Source: Liopterus haemorrhoidalis
Lineage: Eukaryota; Arthropoda; Insecta; Coleoptera; Dytiscidae
Assembly: GCA_963971575.1 (NCBI GenBank)
Contig: OZ020616.1
Span: forward strand, 36,932,306-36,996,305
Direction of reading: 5' to 3'
DNA length: 64,000 bases
Shown here piece by piece: positions 11,697 to 23,300 of the stretch (positions are counted from its first letter, which is position 1; each line of letters begins with the position of its first letter). The notes under the pieces were generated by a model, which saw only the letters and a list, made by a program, of their open reading frames with translations, ran no database searches and had not been told where the DNA came from. Made by a program: the position numbers and the translations under genes.

Positions 11697-12030
11697 CAGC
11701 GTTTCCCAAAGTGTGGGACGCGACCCGGCACTGGGTCGCAGAAAAATTTTGCCGGGTCGCGAAAAAAATTGTAAAAACACAAAAAAAATTTTTTTTGTAC
11801 ATATTATTTTTTTTTTTTTCGTCAGTTAATCATTAGAATAGTGTGTATTTGTGCTCTTTATTACTATACTATATTCTTTATTATTATACTATACTCTTTA
11901 ATACTATAAAGCTACTGCTTTAAAATAAAATTTGTATTGTAAATAAATGTTTTTTTTTTTCATAAGGTGGGTCGCGAAAAATTTTAAAACCTCGTACCGG
12001 GTCGCGGTCAGGAAAGTTTGGGAACCGCTG
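11697..12030. mobile_element. hAT MITE, third nesting level
   Basis: cagcgtttcccaaag and its inverted end tttgggaaccgctg bound 334 bp. The perfect 8-bp duplication atataggt is at 11689-11696 and 12031-12038. It includes 'gggtcgcg' blocks typical of insect non-autonomous hAT elements. Confidence 0.9.
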
Positions 12031-12047
12031 ATATAGGTCATTTCTTT

Positions 12048-12530
12048 ACTTTAAGCGGAACTAAATGGGAGTTCCATTCTTTAACCTTTATCTACCGAAA
12101 GTCTCAAAGATGAGATCGGTGCTGGTATTTATTGTTGACCGAAAGACTCGTATCTGAGTCGCTGAAAATTTTAATTCTCTTTCATTTCGTTTTTGTTTCA
12201 TAATTCTACTGTATATAGAACGGGCGCTAGCAATTTTCAAACAAATGTTTGCGATTTCGCGCACTAGAGTCAAAATAAATTCCGGCCAGCAGAGAATACT
12301 ACCGAAAATTAATGCCGGATATACATAAAGGTTAAAGGTTAAGGTTGTTACGAGAAGGGACCTTGTTTGTGTTATTTCATGTTTCACATTGATATGCGAA
12401 AAATTAAAATTCCAACAGTGAAACCATGGAAACGAATGACATTTTTATACATTTTAAAGACAAATAAAATAAATAAATAGGAAATTTGTATTAAGAATGA
12501 CAAAAAATACTTTTTCTTTTAAAATTCTAT
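12048..12530. mobile_element. CAGTCTG-family MITE copy c, partial and interrupted
   Basis: ttaagcggaactaaatggga and the following segment to gaaaccatggaaacgaatgac match 385-505. It is interrupted at about 12081-12332 by a segment with inverted ends (aacctttat / ataaaggtt), and its outer ends are missing. Confidence 0.65.
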
Positions 12531-12548
12531 TATTTATAAAAATGTATT

Positions 12549-12649
12549 GATAGCTGTGTCACAAAATATGCCTCTATTGTTATATTTGAATCAATTCGCT
12601 TTAATTGTAACGATGCCCTGGCTATCATTTTAAAATCATCAAGGTGTTC
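12549..12649 (+). repeat. ~100-bp repeat, mirrored at 15200-15298
   Basis: The run from gtgtcacaaaatatgcctct to atcattttaaaat recurs in inverse orientation at 15200-15298 with only a few mismatches. It is probably an internal part of a hAT family. Confidence 0.85.
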
Positions 12650-12800
12650 TGTAATTCATAATAAGTGCACATGTCCAAATCATTGTTTACATTGTTTAAA
12701 AGAATTTTTGTGTTTAATTTACATCAATTGTTTATACGTCAACAATGAGGTAACTTACATCATGTAACTTACGTGCCAATCACTGGGTAAAACTAATACC

Positions 12801-12971
12801 ATGTCTGAGAAGAGAAGAAAGGAAATGTTAACTCAAGATGGACCTAAAAGGGCTAGAATTTTTATCTCCCTTGAGAAGAAGGTGGAAGTTATTAGACGAA
12901 TAGAAAGTGGGGAAAAACATCCCGATGTCTGCAGGAAAATGAATTGGCCGCCTTCAACTGTTACATTATGA
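12801..12971 (+). pseudogene. Tigger transposase helix-turn-helix fragment
   Basis: The frame starts [19 protein letters not shown] and continues SLEKKVEVIRRIESGEKHPD, matching the first CENP-B/pogo-type helix-turn-helix of Tigger transposases. It stops soon after PPSTVTL. A second frame from 12968 (MKNADKIKPSAQQTTE...) to about 13070 continues the protein, so a frameshift separates them. The second DNA-binding domain and the DDE domain are absent. The reversed copy at 42692-43036 keeps the same N-terminus. Confidence 0.75.
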
Positions 12972-13597
12972 AAAATGCAGATAAAATCAAACCATCTGCT
13001 CAGCAAACTACAGAAGTAAACACTAAGTATGAGTCAACGAGTTCTAAGTCAAATAAAATAGCGTTATAGATACCTTTTATGTCTATTGTTTATTTACTTG
13101 GAACCTAACACTATGCCCTCACTATAAGTTAGGTTCATTTTACGCCAGTTCGGTTTACGCCGGTTCTCTTACGAACGAAACTACGGCGTATATCAAGTTC
13201 TATCTGTATAAATTTTTTAAATTCGCTGCCTCAATTCAAGGTGCATGAACATAACTTTAAGTCCGAATTTCTCTAATGTATGAATATCGCTTGATAGTTT
13301 TTCCCCGGTAAAAACTAGCCTGGGGGAAATTACCCTAAGATGTCATGTTCAAAATTGCCGAGACCGAATTACGCTTTCAAGTATAATTCGCGAAAGTGAT
13401 TTTAAAACCATTTTCCCCATTAGGCCGATAAATCGAAGGTTTACTGTATTATATTTGCATTCAATAAGTCACTTTTAAGACACTTTGTTTAAAATTTTTG
13501 TAAAAATTATAAAAATGTACCTATATTTAATCTATTCTATATATGTTTTTGGACGGAATTCAAAAATCTCATTGTAATAAAATTGGTTTTGTAAATG

Positions 13598-14530
13598 TTA
13601 TAGTATTCTTTGTAACATAAATGCTAATGGAATGAAAATCATGATAAGGGACGGTAAACTAACACTCGCTGAATTACATCGATGATCCAGGAAACAGAAA
13701 CACCATTGCGTTGAATCGTAATAAGACCTGAACATTAAAAAAATATTTAGATATATTTCAACATAGAAATTTTAAACTTGTTAGTTGCTATAAAATGTTA
13801 TAAAATAAAAATATGGTTCTTACCTATGGACATCATGTTCTTTAATGGAATGGTTCACATAATGTCCTAATCGTACGTCAACAGCTGCTGGTCTGCATCC
13901 TTCATAATGATCAGCTGGTATATCAGATCGGAAGGTAAGTGAGCTCAAACAATCTCTTGTTATTATTTCAGATGCTGAAAATAACCAATATTTTATTTGT
14001 CTCAAAATTCTTACAATATTGTCATGTGGTAACAATAAAATATACGACCAATATTATTGTAATATACTAATTAATTGGGATAAATGCATAGAGCTCTCAA
14101 AATCAAGACATAACATACAGTAATATCCAACGTATCAATGAAGACAATGTTAGATAGAAAAATGTTATTAAGGAATTATATACATTTATATTTTTCTTAC
14201 CTCCTTTTCGTTCAACTATCTTCACACAAACATCATCATCTTCAGGACAAATTTGAGTCCAATGAAAAAGCCAATTAAAATTATCTCCACAACCAGGTTG
14301 TGTACTTACACAGTGATAGCACCAAATGGCAGACCCTAAAACAATATATTTATTTATATTTCACCCAGTATATTACGATTAATTAAATAAAACTTATTTG
14401 TATTAGTCATTAACCTAACTTTAGTAATTAAACCACACCCAGATTAACTGAAAACGTTTAAATAAAAACAAAACTTACCCCCACAAACAAAGAACGCTAA
14501 TAATGAAAATAATAATAGTTGAAGTTTCAT
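13598..14530 (-). CDS. Ly6/uPAR (quiver/SLEEPLESS-like) GPI-anchored protein
   Basis: Four exons (14479-14530, 14201-14335, 13824-13974, 13598-13727) join in phase to a 155-residue protein. Every intron begins GT and ends AG. Residues 1-18 ([18 protein letters not shown]) are a signal peptide. The mature part opens with IWCYHC and has ten cysteines, ending in [11 protein letters not shown], the CxC...CN close of three-finger Ly6 domains. A hydrophobic tail ([17 protein letters not shown]) follows, typical of a GPI-anchor signal. Insect members of this group act at the cell surface, for example SLEEPLESS/quiver on potassium channels and boudin or crooked in septate junctions. I cannot assign this one to a named orthologue or function. 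The gene lies 2.6 kb downstream of the RUFY stop on the same strand. Confidence 0.88.
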
Positions 14531-15199
14531 TGTTAGTTAAAATATATAAAATCAACAGGTGTTTATTGTTAACAAAAGTGACACACCTCTCAAATGTTTT
14601 GGAGTTTAGTTCGTTGTTTATATGACTTCATAGGTGGCAGCACAGAGTACAGTATCGGTGGCAGTGTAAACAGCGGTAAGTTTTGAACACGATCTATTCT
14701 CTTTGGTTTTAAGTTACCTTAAACCCTCGATTTTACGGACTATATTTTTTGTAACGAAAACTGAGGGGGTAGTCTTTGGATCTAACTTGTAGACAAACCT
14801 TTATTCGACCTGTATTTTGTCTGATACCACCGCGTAGCCATTAATTACAACGAAATGAAGGTCTAATTGGCTTGGCTTAAACTTTGTGCGGTGTGTATTT
14901 TTTCGGATATCTACCGCTTAGCCGCCAATTACCAACTGTAACAGTTTCGAATCCTTATAGTGCCACCAATGTTACCCGCGAGAGTAACATTGGTTGGCCG
15001 ATTACGATAGCGAGGTTGACCGTAATCCCTTGAGCGTCTCATAGTTTCGACTCTTAATTTTGATTCATAATCAAATTACTGGACTTCCTTCCCTCATCTC
15101 TTATTATGTATTACTAATCTGGAGAGGAGAAGCTAATTGCGCGCTAATTTATCTCGTGATTTAAATTAGCATAACATTTTCTGGCGATATGGCAACATT
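14531..15199. promoter_or_regulatory. Upstream region of the Ly6 gene
   Basis: The Ly6 promoter and any 5' UTR exon must lie here on the minus strand, but no TATA or initiator can be defended. A 10-bp-arm hairpin (CCAATGTTAC...GTAACATTGG) is at 14966-14993. Confidence 0.35.
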
Positions 15200-15298
15200 A
15201 ACACCTTGATAATTTTAAAATGATAGCCAGGGCATCGTTACAATTAAAGCGAATTGATTCAAATATAACAATAGAGGCATATTTTGTGACACAACTAC
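15200..15298 (-). repeat. Inverted partner of the 12549-12649 repeat
   Basis: A near-identical reverse copy; together the two flank the Ly6 gene in opposite orientation. Confidence 0.85.
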
Positions 15299-15339
15299 CA
15301 CTACTTTCGTCTAGGCACCATTTTAAGGAAATTTAGATC

Positions 15340-15376
15340 GAATATACCCTCGATTTAGGAAATCGAGGGTATATTC
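15340..15376. repeat. Perfect 17-bp-arm hairpin
   Basis: gaatataccctcgattt, the three-base loop agg, then its exact complement. It may be a decayed pogo-type end (ccctcgattta resembles the outer Tigger end at 10787), fused head to head. Confidence 0.9.
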
Positions 15377-15825
15377 CAGGCTTAGTAAAAAATTATGTAC
15401 TACCCGGAGCATTTTTAAACTTAACTGATAACACTTCTGTCTTGAGGGATTATATTAGTGATGCGTAACCTTTTTCTTTCAGCGGGCCGCAGGTAGAGAA
15501 AATTGGAATCTTTTTGTCTTAAATCGACAGATCTCGACGTTAGCTTTCATTTAGGACCAATTTCGACGACGAATCGCTAAATAATACCGAGTTATACCAA
15601 TATGAAGTCTCCGTGGAGCAGCGGAAAGTCCTCAAAAGGTCCTTATGGCGGCGCGCGAACTCACGGTCACCAGCAAGTCTTTGTACCCTTAGCTATCGAA
15701 TGACGTTCAATTTTCAGTATTGGAAACCTAATACATATCTGATTTAAAGACGTATTTACATCAAAATTGTTTATCTACATTTTAATAAATAAGTACGATG
15801 TTTTATATAAATATATATATGTGTG

Positions 15826-15910
<85 letters not shown>

Positions 15911-16600
15911 GGATTGTCATAAAACTTTTGTCTATTATTAAAATTATCTGTATTCTAACTTACAATGCTTCCACCCTCTCGAAATAGTATTCCTTGCAAA
16001 CATTTTTAGAAATCGTTTTCAGATCAGCCTCTGCAGTTTGATCTCTTCAATTGTTTGGAACCGACGTCCTTTTAACGAGCTCTTCAGTTTTGCAAAGAAG
16101 ATGATTGATTGATTAATTAGATAATGAGTATTACTTTGCCGTTAGTTAGAAACCGAACCAGACAGGAAGAATGAGTTGGTGTGTTATCGTGATGTAACAT
16201 CTATGATCATTTTTTCCAACATTCAGCTAATTTTTTTCCTCTCCGAGCCACGTAACCGCTTCAAAACTTCAAAATACAAATGTTGATTTATAAATATTCA
16301 ATATTAAATAGAGATAAGAAAAATTGGAAGCTGCTCAAAGAATTATTTATAACGATTTGCTACAACGAAACATATCATATTAACCCAGATAACTCCAAAG
16401 TAATTCCAAAAGGAAATTTCAAGGTACTTATAAATAGTAATGATTTTTTATTAAACAGTGGTAATAGCTTCCATACTATAAAAATTATTTCTTTGGGATT
16501 ACGTCTTTTGTTCTATTGCAATATCTAATATGCATAAATTGTTTCTTCAAATAAAAAATATTGTTTCGTCGACGAATCAAATTAGAATAAGATCAAATTG
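15377..16600. other. Intergenic DNA with repeat debris and a microsatellite
   Basis: 15465-15600 (gcgggccgcaggta, then tcttaaatcgacagatctcg) shares sequence with 23954-24250, so it is a repeat. A (TG)n(TA)n microsatellite occupies about 15815-15908. The open frame at 16280-16528 shows no family signature. Confidence 0.55.
15815..15908. repeat. (TG)n(TA)n microsatellite
   Basis: Alternating tg then ta dinucleotides over about 90 bp. Confidence 0.95.
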
Positions 16601-16639
16601 TAAAAACAAACGAGATCCTAAATGTAAAAAAAAAAAAAC

Positions 16640-16790
16640 AAATTCCATGGAAGAATGAAAATTGCAAGAAAGCCGTAAAAGAACATAAAAAAGCACTAAA
16701 TAAATACCGTAGAAACGAAAGTACTGAAGAATTTATTGAGGTTAAAAAAAGCCAACGCAATATTCAGACGAATAATCCACTGCAGCTAAA
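16640..16790 (+). pseudogene. Non-LTR retrotransposon ORF2 fragment
   Basis: The plus strand encodes a stretch reading PWKNENCKKAVKEHKKALNK and then EEFIEVKKSQ, like the linker between endonuclease and reverse transcriptase of jockey/R1-type ORF2 proteins. It is short, isolated and clearly dead. Confidence 0.55.
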
Positions 16791-16929
16791 GTTCAGTTAT
16801 CATTATGTCCAATGTACATAGGGTCAACGATATACATCGTTGTTTAATAAGGAACTTTATATACGTCGAATATACTCACACTTACGTCGTTTGAACTGCA
16901 TATCTTCTCCTACCCCTTCTGTTATAAGT

Positions 16930-17175
16930 CGTACTTTTTATTAACATAACTGCAACACATTTGCAGGACTCCCTGTAAATGTGTAAATAATAGTTTTTTT
17001 GTTTGAAAATAAAATACAAAGAACAAGTGAATTAAATATATTTATAACAGTACAAAATATGAATATGCAATAAAAAACAATTTTAAAAATTAATATATTC
17101 AATACATCATAATCATACGTATTATTTATAAATAAAATATAGAGCATTATAATATAATCTCACTAGCTACATCAG
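16930..17175 (-). other. Probable 3' UTR of the RUFY gene
   Basis: AT-rich sequence follows the stop on the minus strand. No canonical AATAAA is visible within about 200 bases, so the cleavage site is left open. Confidence 0.35.
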
Positions 17176-17316
17176 TTATTTTATAACTGAATAATTGCCA
17201 ACTAATTTCAGATGACATTCATCACATACTCTAACAAGTTTTGAGGACCCTGGCAATGCCATCGAATTATCCGAACAAGCATTACAGAATATATCGCCAC
17301 AGTGTCTACAATGATG
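17176..17316 (-). CDS. RUFY exon j: FYVE finger and C-terminus
   Basis: 46 codons plus [18 protein letters not shown], then [20 protein letters not shown] and NYSVIK. With the preceding exon this makes a full FYVE domain with all eight zinc ligands, the PI3P-binding RRHHCRHCG patch and the RVC motif. The C-terminal tail is very short, as in other RUFY proteins. Acceptor ttttttcag. Confidence 0.93.
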   Translation of the reverse strand, partial: HHCRHCGDIFCNACSDNSMALPGSSKLVRVCDECHLKLVGNYSVIK

Positions 17317-20300
17317 CTGAAAAAATTAAAATATGTTAGTTAATAAGAAACTTCATAACAAAAACATCAGATTGTTAAAAAATAATGTCACTGTTGTTAT
17401 TTTTCGAGTGCCAGGCAATCTCTTTGCCCAGTTTTGGTTTGCACGAATTTCAGTTACAAGCAGTGGTGGGATTCAGCCGGGTTGCGCCGATTCGGGTGAA
17501 CCATTTCCTAAATATATTTTTTTAGTTCGACAAACCGATTATAAAATTGCATTTGTAATATTCATTTAGGGAATTAGACCGAAGCGAACTGCAAAACTGA
17601 ACGCCAATCAAAAAGCAACATGAAAATATCTGAAATCATAGTTTTATTGCTGCACACTGTCACTTATATGTTATTTTTTCCCCATTTTTATTGTTTCGAT
17701 TTAAGTATTAACTAGGTCTGGAGCCCTGCGCAGATAAGTTTTTCGATATCCACATCCGCAACTTATGCAAATAATAATATATGCGCATCCGATCTAGAAA
17801 TATTAAAACCGCATCCGAACATTTATTTTCATTGGCTGTCCAACATGATTTAAAAGATAAATAAACATACAGTTCGGCTAACTTAAGCTGGACGGTTGCC
17901 CAGTAGCCAGAAAAATAAAAGGGTGCGGTTCGTTAATATTCGTGAAGACACATTCGTGAACAATTTTGTCTTTATTATAACGCGATATAACCTATAAAAA
18001 AACTTATCACACAAACCACGTGCTCAAAACATTTCAAGTTAGCACATCCAGGAATATAACTATTACAAGGAATTGCCCAAAAATGCTGTTGTTACTTGAT
18101 ACTACGCAAGCATTTTTAAAAGGTGATATTACTGGTTATTAATTATTACTTCTACCGCAATCTGAATTATACAAAGAATAAAGTGCGGATACATGTTCTA
18201 TCAGGTCGTCAGGAATGAAATTTGTAGTTAATAATATTGCCAACTTTAAGAGCTTATTATTTGACATTGGCTTAATATTTTACCGTCCTGTTTTTTTTAC
18301 ACATCTCGCCTATTTAAAGAAATCATTGTATGCTCTAAAAAATATGAAACCTTTTTTTAAATTAATTTTGTTGAAAATGGAACGGTCGGTATTCTGTAAA
18401 TATTTACTGTGTAGTAACGTTACTACAAGATAATATTATAAAAAGCATAATGACTTTCATACATGATAGTAACTGACCTTGCTCATAGTGACATATTTTG
18501 TTACTATATTCATAGTAACTGAGTTACAGAATTGGTCTGAATATCAAAATGATTCGCCAAATTTCGTACAGGTAACTTAGAAACAAAAAAAGAAAAAAAA
18601 CAAATAAATAAAAACCTGGCTCATCGAGGAAATATATTGCAACCAACTGGACGAAATGATGCAAAAACTTAAAGAAAAACAGTCTAGATTGGTCGACAGA
18701 TCGACTCCTATCTTATTGCATGATAACGCTAGACCACACACTGCACAACTGATTGTGGTAAAACTACAGCAATTGGAGTTGGAACTTTTTCGTCATTCTC
18801 CATACTCACCAGACCTAGCCCCTGACTACCACTTCTTCCGCAATTTGGACAACTTTTTAATAGGAAAACAGTTTAATTCCGACAATGCTGTAAAACTGGC
18901 CTTCCAGGAATTCATTGACCAACTTTGCCTTTTTTTCTTCATTTTCATCCTTGACGACCTAATATATAAGCATCCGATCCGCAGAGCCACATCAAAAACC
19001 CGCAATCACACAGTCTAAATAATAAATTATCCGCATCCACAGAAAACTGGCGGATATCTGCGGATAATCCTTGGATGTGCAAGATTCTAACTCCAATAAT
19101 TAACTAATTTTTCGTTCAGCGAACCGGTTGTAAAATTATTTGAATCCCAACACTGGTTACAAAGGTTGAATTAAACTTCTTCTCCAACAACATGGTTCAT
19201 ACTTCACTTACCACGATTCTGACGATAACTGACTAGCTACATAAATTACAAAGCTAGTTCTTCAATCCACTAAATAATAGGAGTATAATTGCAATACCAT
19301 CACGTCAACCGCATCACATATTTCAAAAGCTGTGATTAGTTTTATTATTAAGACCTCTTTGTACCGTTACAGTTTAGACTGCCATTTTTATGGACCGTTA
19401 TTACCATGTAAAGCAAGAACTGCCTGCATATTTCGATAATTTTATTCTTTATACTGTTTCATTCCGAAATAAATTGCTTAGAAACAAGATTAACACTGGA
19501 CATTACTTTTGGAACAATCATAATAAATAAAAAATATATATTACCCTTCTTCTAGTCATATTGAATTCTTTTTTACATATTTTACAATTCGATACAAATT
19601 TGTCTTGCGCCCAAGTTCCCTCCGCTTTGTTTCTAGTTGCTTCTTCTTGTAAGTCTGCTACTCTAAGTTTACTAGAACTTAATTCAGATCCTAATTCTTC
19701 CATTGCTTGTTCTTGTTCTAAACAGCGTTCTTTTAATGTATAATAGTCTTCTTGTAATGTTGCGTATTTCTGTCAGAATAAAATGTATTTTTAAAACTAG
19801 ATTTAAACACTTAACTAATATTAATAAGGCAAATTTGTAATGTATATCATTAGATCCACAGATACCCTAGACTGCTCGCCGTACACATGTTACAGTTTCA
19901 AAAAATTAAGAAAAAGATTGTGTATGTTGGACATGTTTTGAGGAACGAATAGCAATATCAAATCCTACAAATCACCGTACTGGGAAAAGGGTTAAGATAG
20001 AGAAGGCCTCGAAAGAATATATATTTCCTGTCCTTCAAACCTAGAGAATTGATTTAAAGTTACAGCCACATTACTGTTTCAGAAGGCAGAGTGAAAGATG
20101 CTAGCTAATGTCATGATGGCAACTAATACCTAGAATGGATATGGCAAAAGAAGAAAAAGAAGCAATGTGTTTTAGAGGATACTGCAAGCTAGAAAGTTTA
20201 TAACAATATATGAATTCATATATTGTTATAACAATCCAGATACAAAATGTGTAAGTGTGAATTACACACATTATTTAATAGTGTAGCAAATCCAGAAAAA

Positions 20301-23300
20301 TACTAAATGTACAGTGGTTGTAATAGTCTTGCACCACCCCGCAGATTTTACGTTTCTCAAATATTTTTGTTGTTTATGGCGATATTTTACATATTTCTTT
20401 GTACAATAATTTTTACCACATTTAGTTTAATTACACATCATCATCTTCAGCCCATAAACGTCCCACAGTAGTCTCACCGAGCCATAGTTTTTCACTACCG
20501 TACTGCTACTTTTATGTTGGGCACGAGCCTTTCACTCCGAAGAGTGAAGTTTCTGGTCTACAACTCCCATGGTGACCTAATCCGGGTTGGGAGCGGTGAT
20601 ATATTTATGATATGATGCTTTTTTTAAAATTTTTATTTATTTTTTATTATTTAAATGAGGATGAGGTGATAAGGACAAATACAAATATCCATGCCCTGGC
20701 CGGGATTCGAACCCGGGATCTTTAGCACGAGAAGCAGGCTCGCTACCGAGGTCGGCAATAGGTTCAACCAAGGACAAATCGTCCCTTAATAAATAAATCA
20801 TTTTATGAGAAGTGGATGAGAATTGGTTGCCATTCTGCCGATTCAATGCGACTAGCTACAATTTCGCACTGGCCGAAATGAGTTCGCCACCTTTCTAAGT
20901 TATACAAACTGTATTTACACAGTTTGCCCAGTGCCCAGTTAAAAGAAATTTGCAGGAAATGTGGGATAGCGTTGTGTTTTACAAAATATATAAATTGTTA
21001 TTCAAGTCTGTCATACTGTATGTCTTTACTTTGGTATAAGTCTTATACTCTTTAACTATAAGAGATCCTATTCAAATTTAAAGGAATTACTTGTAGTTTA
21101 TGAATTTACTCTAGAAAACAAGACAACAAAAATAGATTTTTTATAAGATTATATCCCTATTTATAGCCAAATGGGTAAACGGGTAATTGGTGCGTTATCA
21201 GTTAATGAAAAAATTGTGGGGCAAAATTGTTACAATGCAATAAGTTACATGCACTTGTCAGATATGGTGGATGATTGTATTGAAATTTGTTGCAATATGA
21301 TAGGTGGTTCGAAATCAACAATACATAAAGTGTTAAAAGAAGATAAATATGGTGAGATACAAAAACCGCCTATTTATAGTGGAAATACATAAAGTGTTAA
21401 AAGAAGTTAAATATGGTGAGACACAAAACCCGCCTATTTCTAGTGAAATAAAAATGAAGTCTCTGAAAATTATAAAAATAATATTTTTTTTTGCCAGTCC
21501 TAAACCTGAAAAAATGTGAAGGGAAGCTACATTTAAGAAACCACTGTTATAAAACAATTATGTATCTAATTTAATATTATTAATAAATTTAATTCCAAAT
21601 TATATGCGTTACTATTAAACCTCAGTGAAATTTTTTATGGGAAAACTATGAATAACTAGTGAGAGGATTATATACTGGATTATATAGAGGTTTCGTTGTT
21701 AAAAGTAGGTAGGTTTAAACTCCTTCTGCCACTATTACAAAAAGGCCACGGCACCAATTATTGAGAGTAAAAATGAATATATAACAAAACAAGGCTTTAC
21801 AACTTCGGGCCATTTCCAAACGATTAAATAATGTTTGTATAAAAAAATCACTTTTCAAGTTAATTTGGACATGAAAAGGATATTTTATTTTGTAAGTGTG
21901 TACTTACTGATGCAACAGCTTTCAAATGCACCAATTCTTCATTCAGATGTGATATTTTCTCTCTATCCTGTTGCATTGTTTCTTGTAAAGTCATTCTCCA
22001 CTCCCTTTCAACACGTAAATCATCTTCTGAATTAGTAACCTGTTCTTCATGTTCAGCAACTTTTTTTCCTAATTCCCTTTTACTTTCTTCTGCATTTATA
22101 CGATACTTTTCACAATCACGGTACCTAATAATAATAAAAAGCCAACATAAAACAGGATATTAAATAAAAACAGCAAAGTAAAAAGAACAAAATAAAATTA
22201 TGGTAGGAAATAATGGCAAACCTGTACTACAGTAATAAAAATAATAATAATAATAAGAAAAGGAATAAATAAATATTAAAACACGTTTCTCATTTATTAT
22301 ATTTTATTGTAAGAATATTAGTAAATAACAAATATGCACCAAACAGAGAAACTGTATAAACTTATTATTTGCAATAGCAACATTGAAAAACATTACAAAT
22401 ATCTAGAAACCTGTATAAATATACCTAGAAATAAACTAAATACAAGCGTAAAATTTTCATTACATAATATAAAAGTAACATACATTCATATTTATTTTAC
22501 TGCTGTAGTAGTGAAGGTTTGCCAATATCTTCAACGTTAGTTTACTACTTATTAATAAAAATATTAGTCCCTAGTTTTATAACTAATGCACCCAGTCATC
22601 ACTCTGACTATCATATGTACTTAAATATGTTTCGATTAAGTGATAGTCATCTTATGCTGATATAAATAAAATTAAATAAAGCCTTAGCTAAATTTTGTTA
22701 GCAAATAAAGAAAATAAATGAAAGATCAATCTTCTACTTGAACGACTCTATGCGTAAGATATGACATTAGCAACATACGATAATTATCTCATATAGCTGA
22801 TATCTGTTAGTAATAATTTAATAGATTTCTCAGCTTCGGTGGCGCATAAGACAGAGAAGGTAAGCCTTCTTTCTAGAGCTCCAAATATGTATGAAATCCA
22901 TGAATTACGCGTGACATTTCCACCAATCCTTCATGCACTCATTTTATAGTATAAATGACTTAAGGGCGAGACAATCCGAATGCACAGTTTCGGAAGATGA
23001 AATTCCGAATGTGATATTGGTCTGAGTGAAGATTATTTTTAAATGTTGTGTTTCAAATGTTTTCAGAAAGAACCAAATGACGCTGATGATTTTCTACTCG
23101 AGTATAATGCGCGAGGAATTATCTTCATAATGTAATATTACTAAACTTGTCCATTCTTATTTCTTTTCAACTTAAGATTTCGAAATTGCATGATTGTAAA
23201 GGACCAATTCCAAAAAATTATTGTTTATTTTTTGCGCGAGGAATTATCTTCTTAATGTAATATTACTAAACTTGTCCTTTCTTGTTTCTTTTCAACTTTA

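Larger units (their letters stand above)
11149..12785. mobile_element. hAT-like element inserted into Tigger copy 1
   Basis: The ends cagtaatggg / ccaatcactg are weakly inverted. The flanks agtaagac (11141-11148) and ggtaaaac (12786-12793) form a decayed 8-bp duplication. The second Tigger copy has a single cagtaaaac at the matching place, i.e. the empty site. The interior holds another hAT MITE (11697-12030) and a CAGTCTG-family MITE (from about 12048). Confidence 0.75.
10876..13206 (+). mobile_element. Tigger (pogo-type) element copy 1, nested
   Basis: The ends caggtcgaacttgatatacg and complement cagatagaacttgatatacg are flanked by TA. The same element occurs reversed at 42491-43248, which confirms its boundaries. 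Here it is split by a hAT insertion (11149-12785). The plus strand carries the pogo-type helix-turn-helix frame at 12801-12971. Confidence 0.85.
10781..13446. mobile_element. Outer pogo/Tigger-like element (host of a nested stack)
   Basis: The ends cagtaatccctcgatttatc and gataaatcgaaggtttactg are inverted and flanked by TA on both sides (10779-10780, 13447-13448). Only about 90 bp on the left and 240 bp on the right belong to this element; the rest is a younger Tigger insertion at 10876-13206. No coding sequence of its own is seen. Confidence 0.75.
17461..19155. mobile_element. hAT-like element in last RUFY intron, composite
   Basis: The ends cagtggtgggattca / tgaatcccaacactg are near-perfect inverted repeats. 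The flanks gttacaag (17453-17460) and gttacaaa (19156-19163) are an 8-bp duplication with one change. The interior holds other debris: a second hAT-like pair of ends rich in 'ggatatccgcatccg' (about 17720-19075), a MITE (18392-18540) and a mariner fragment. Confidence 0.8.

Noticed and set aside
20690..20775. Possible tRNA gene on the minus strand
   Set aside because: The B box is perfect, but no complete cloverleaf or acceptor stem can be formed and the sequence continues into a multicopy SINE body.
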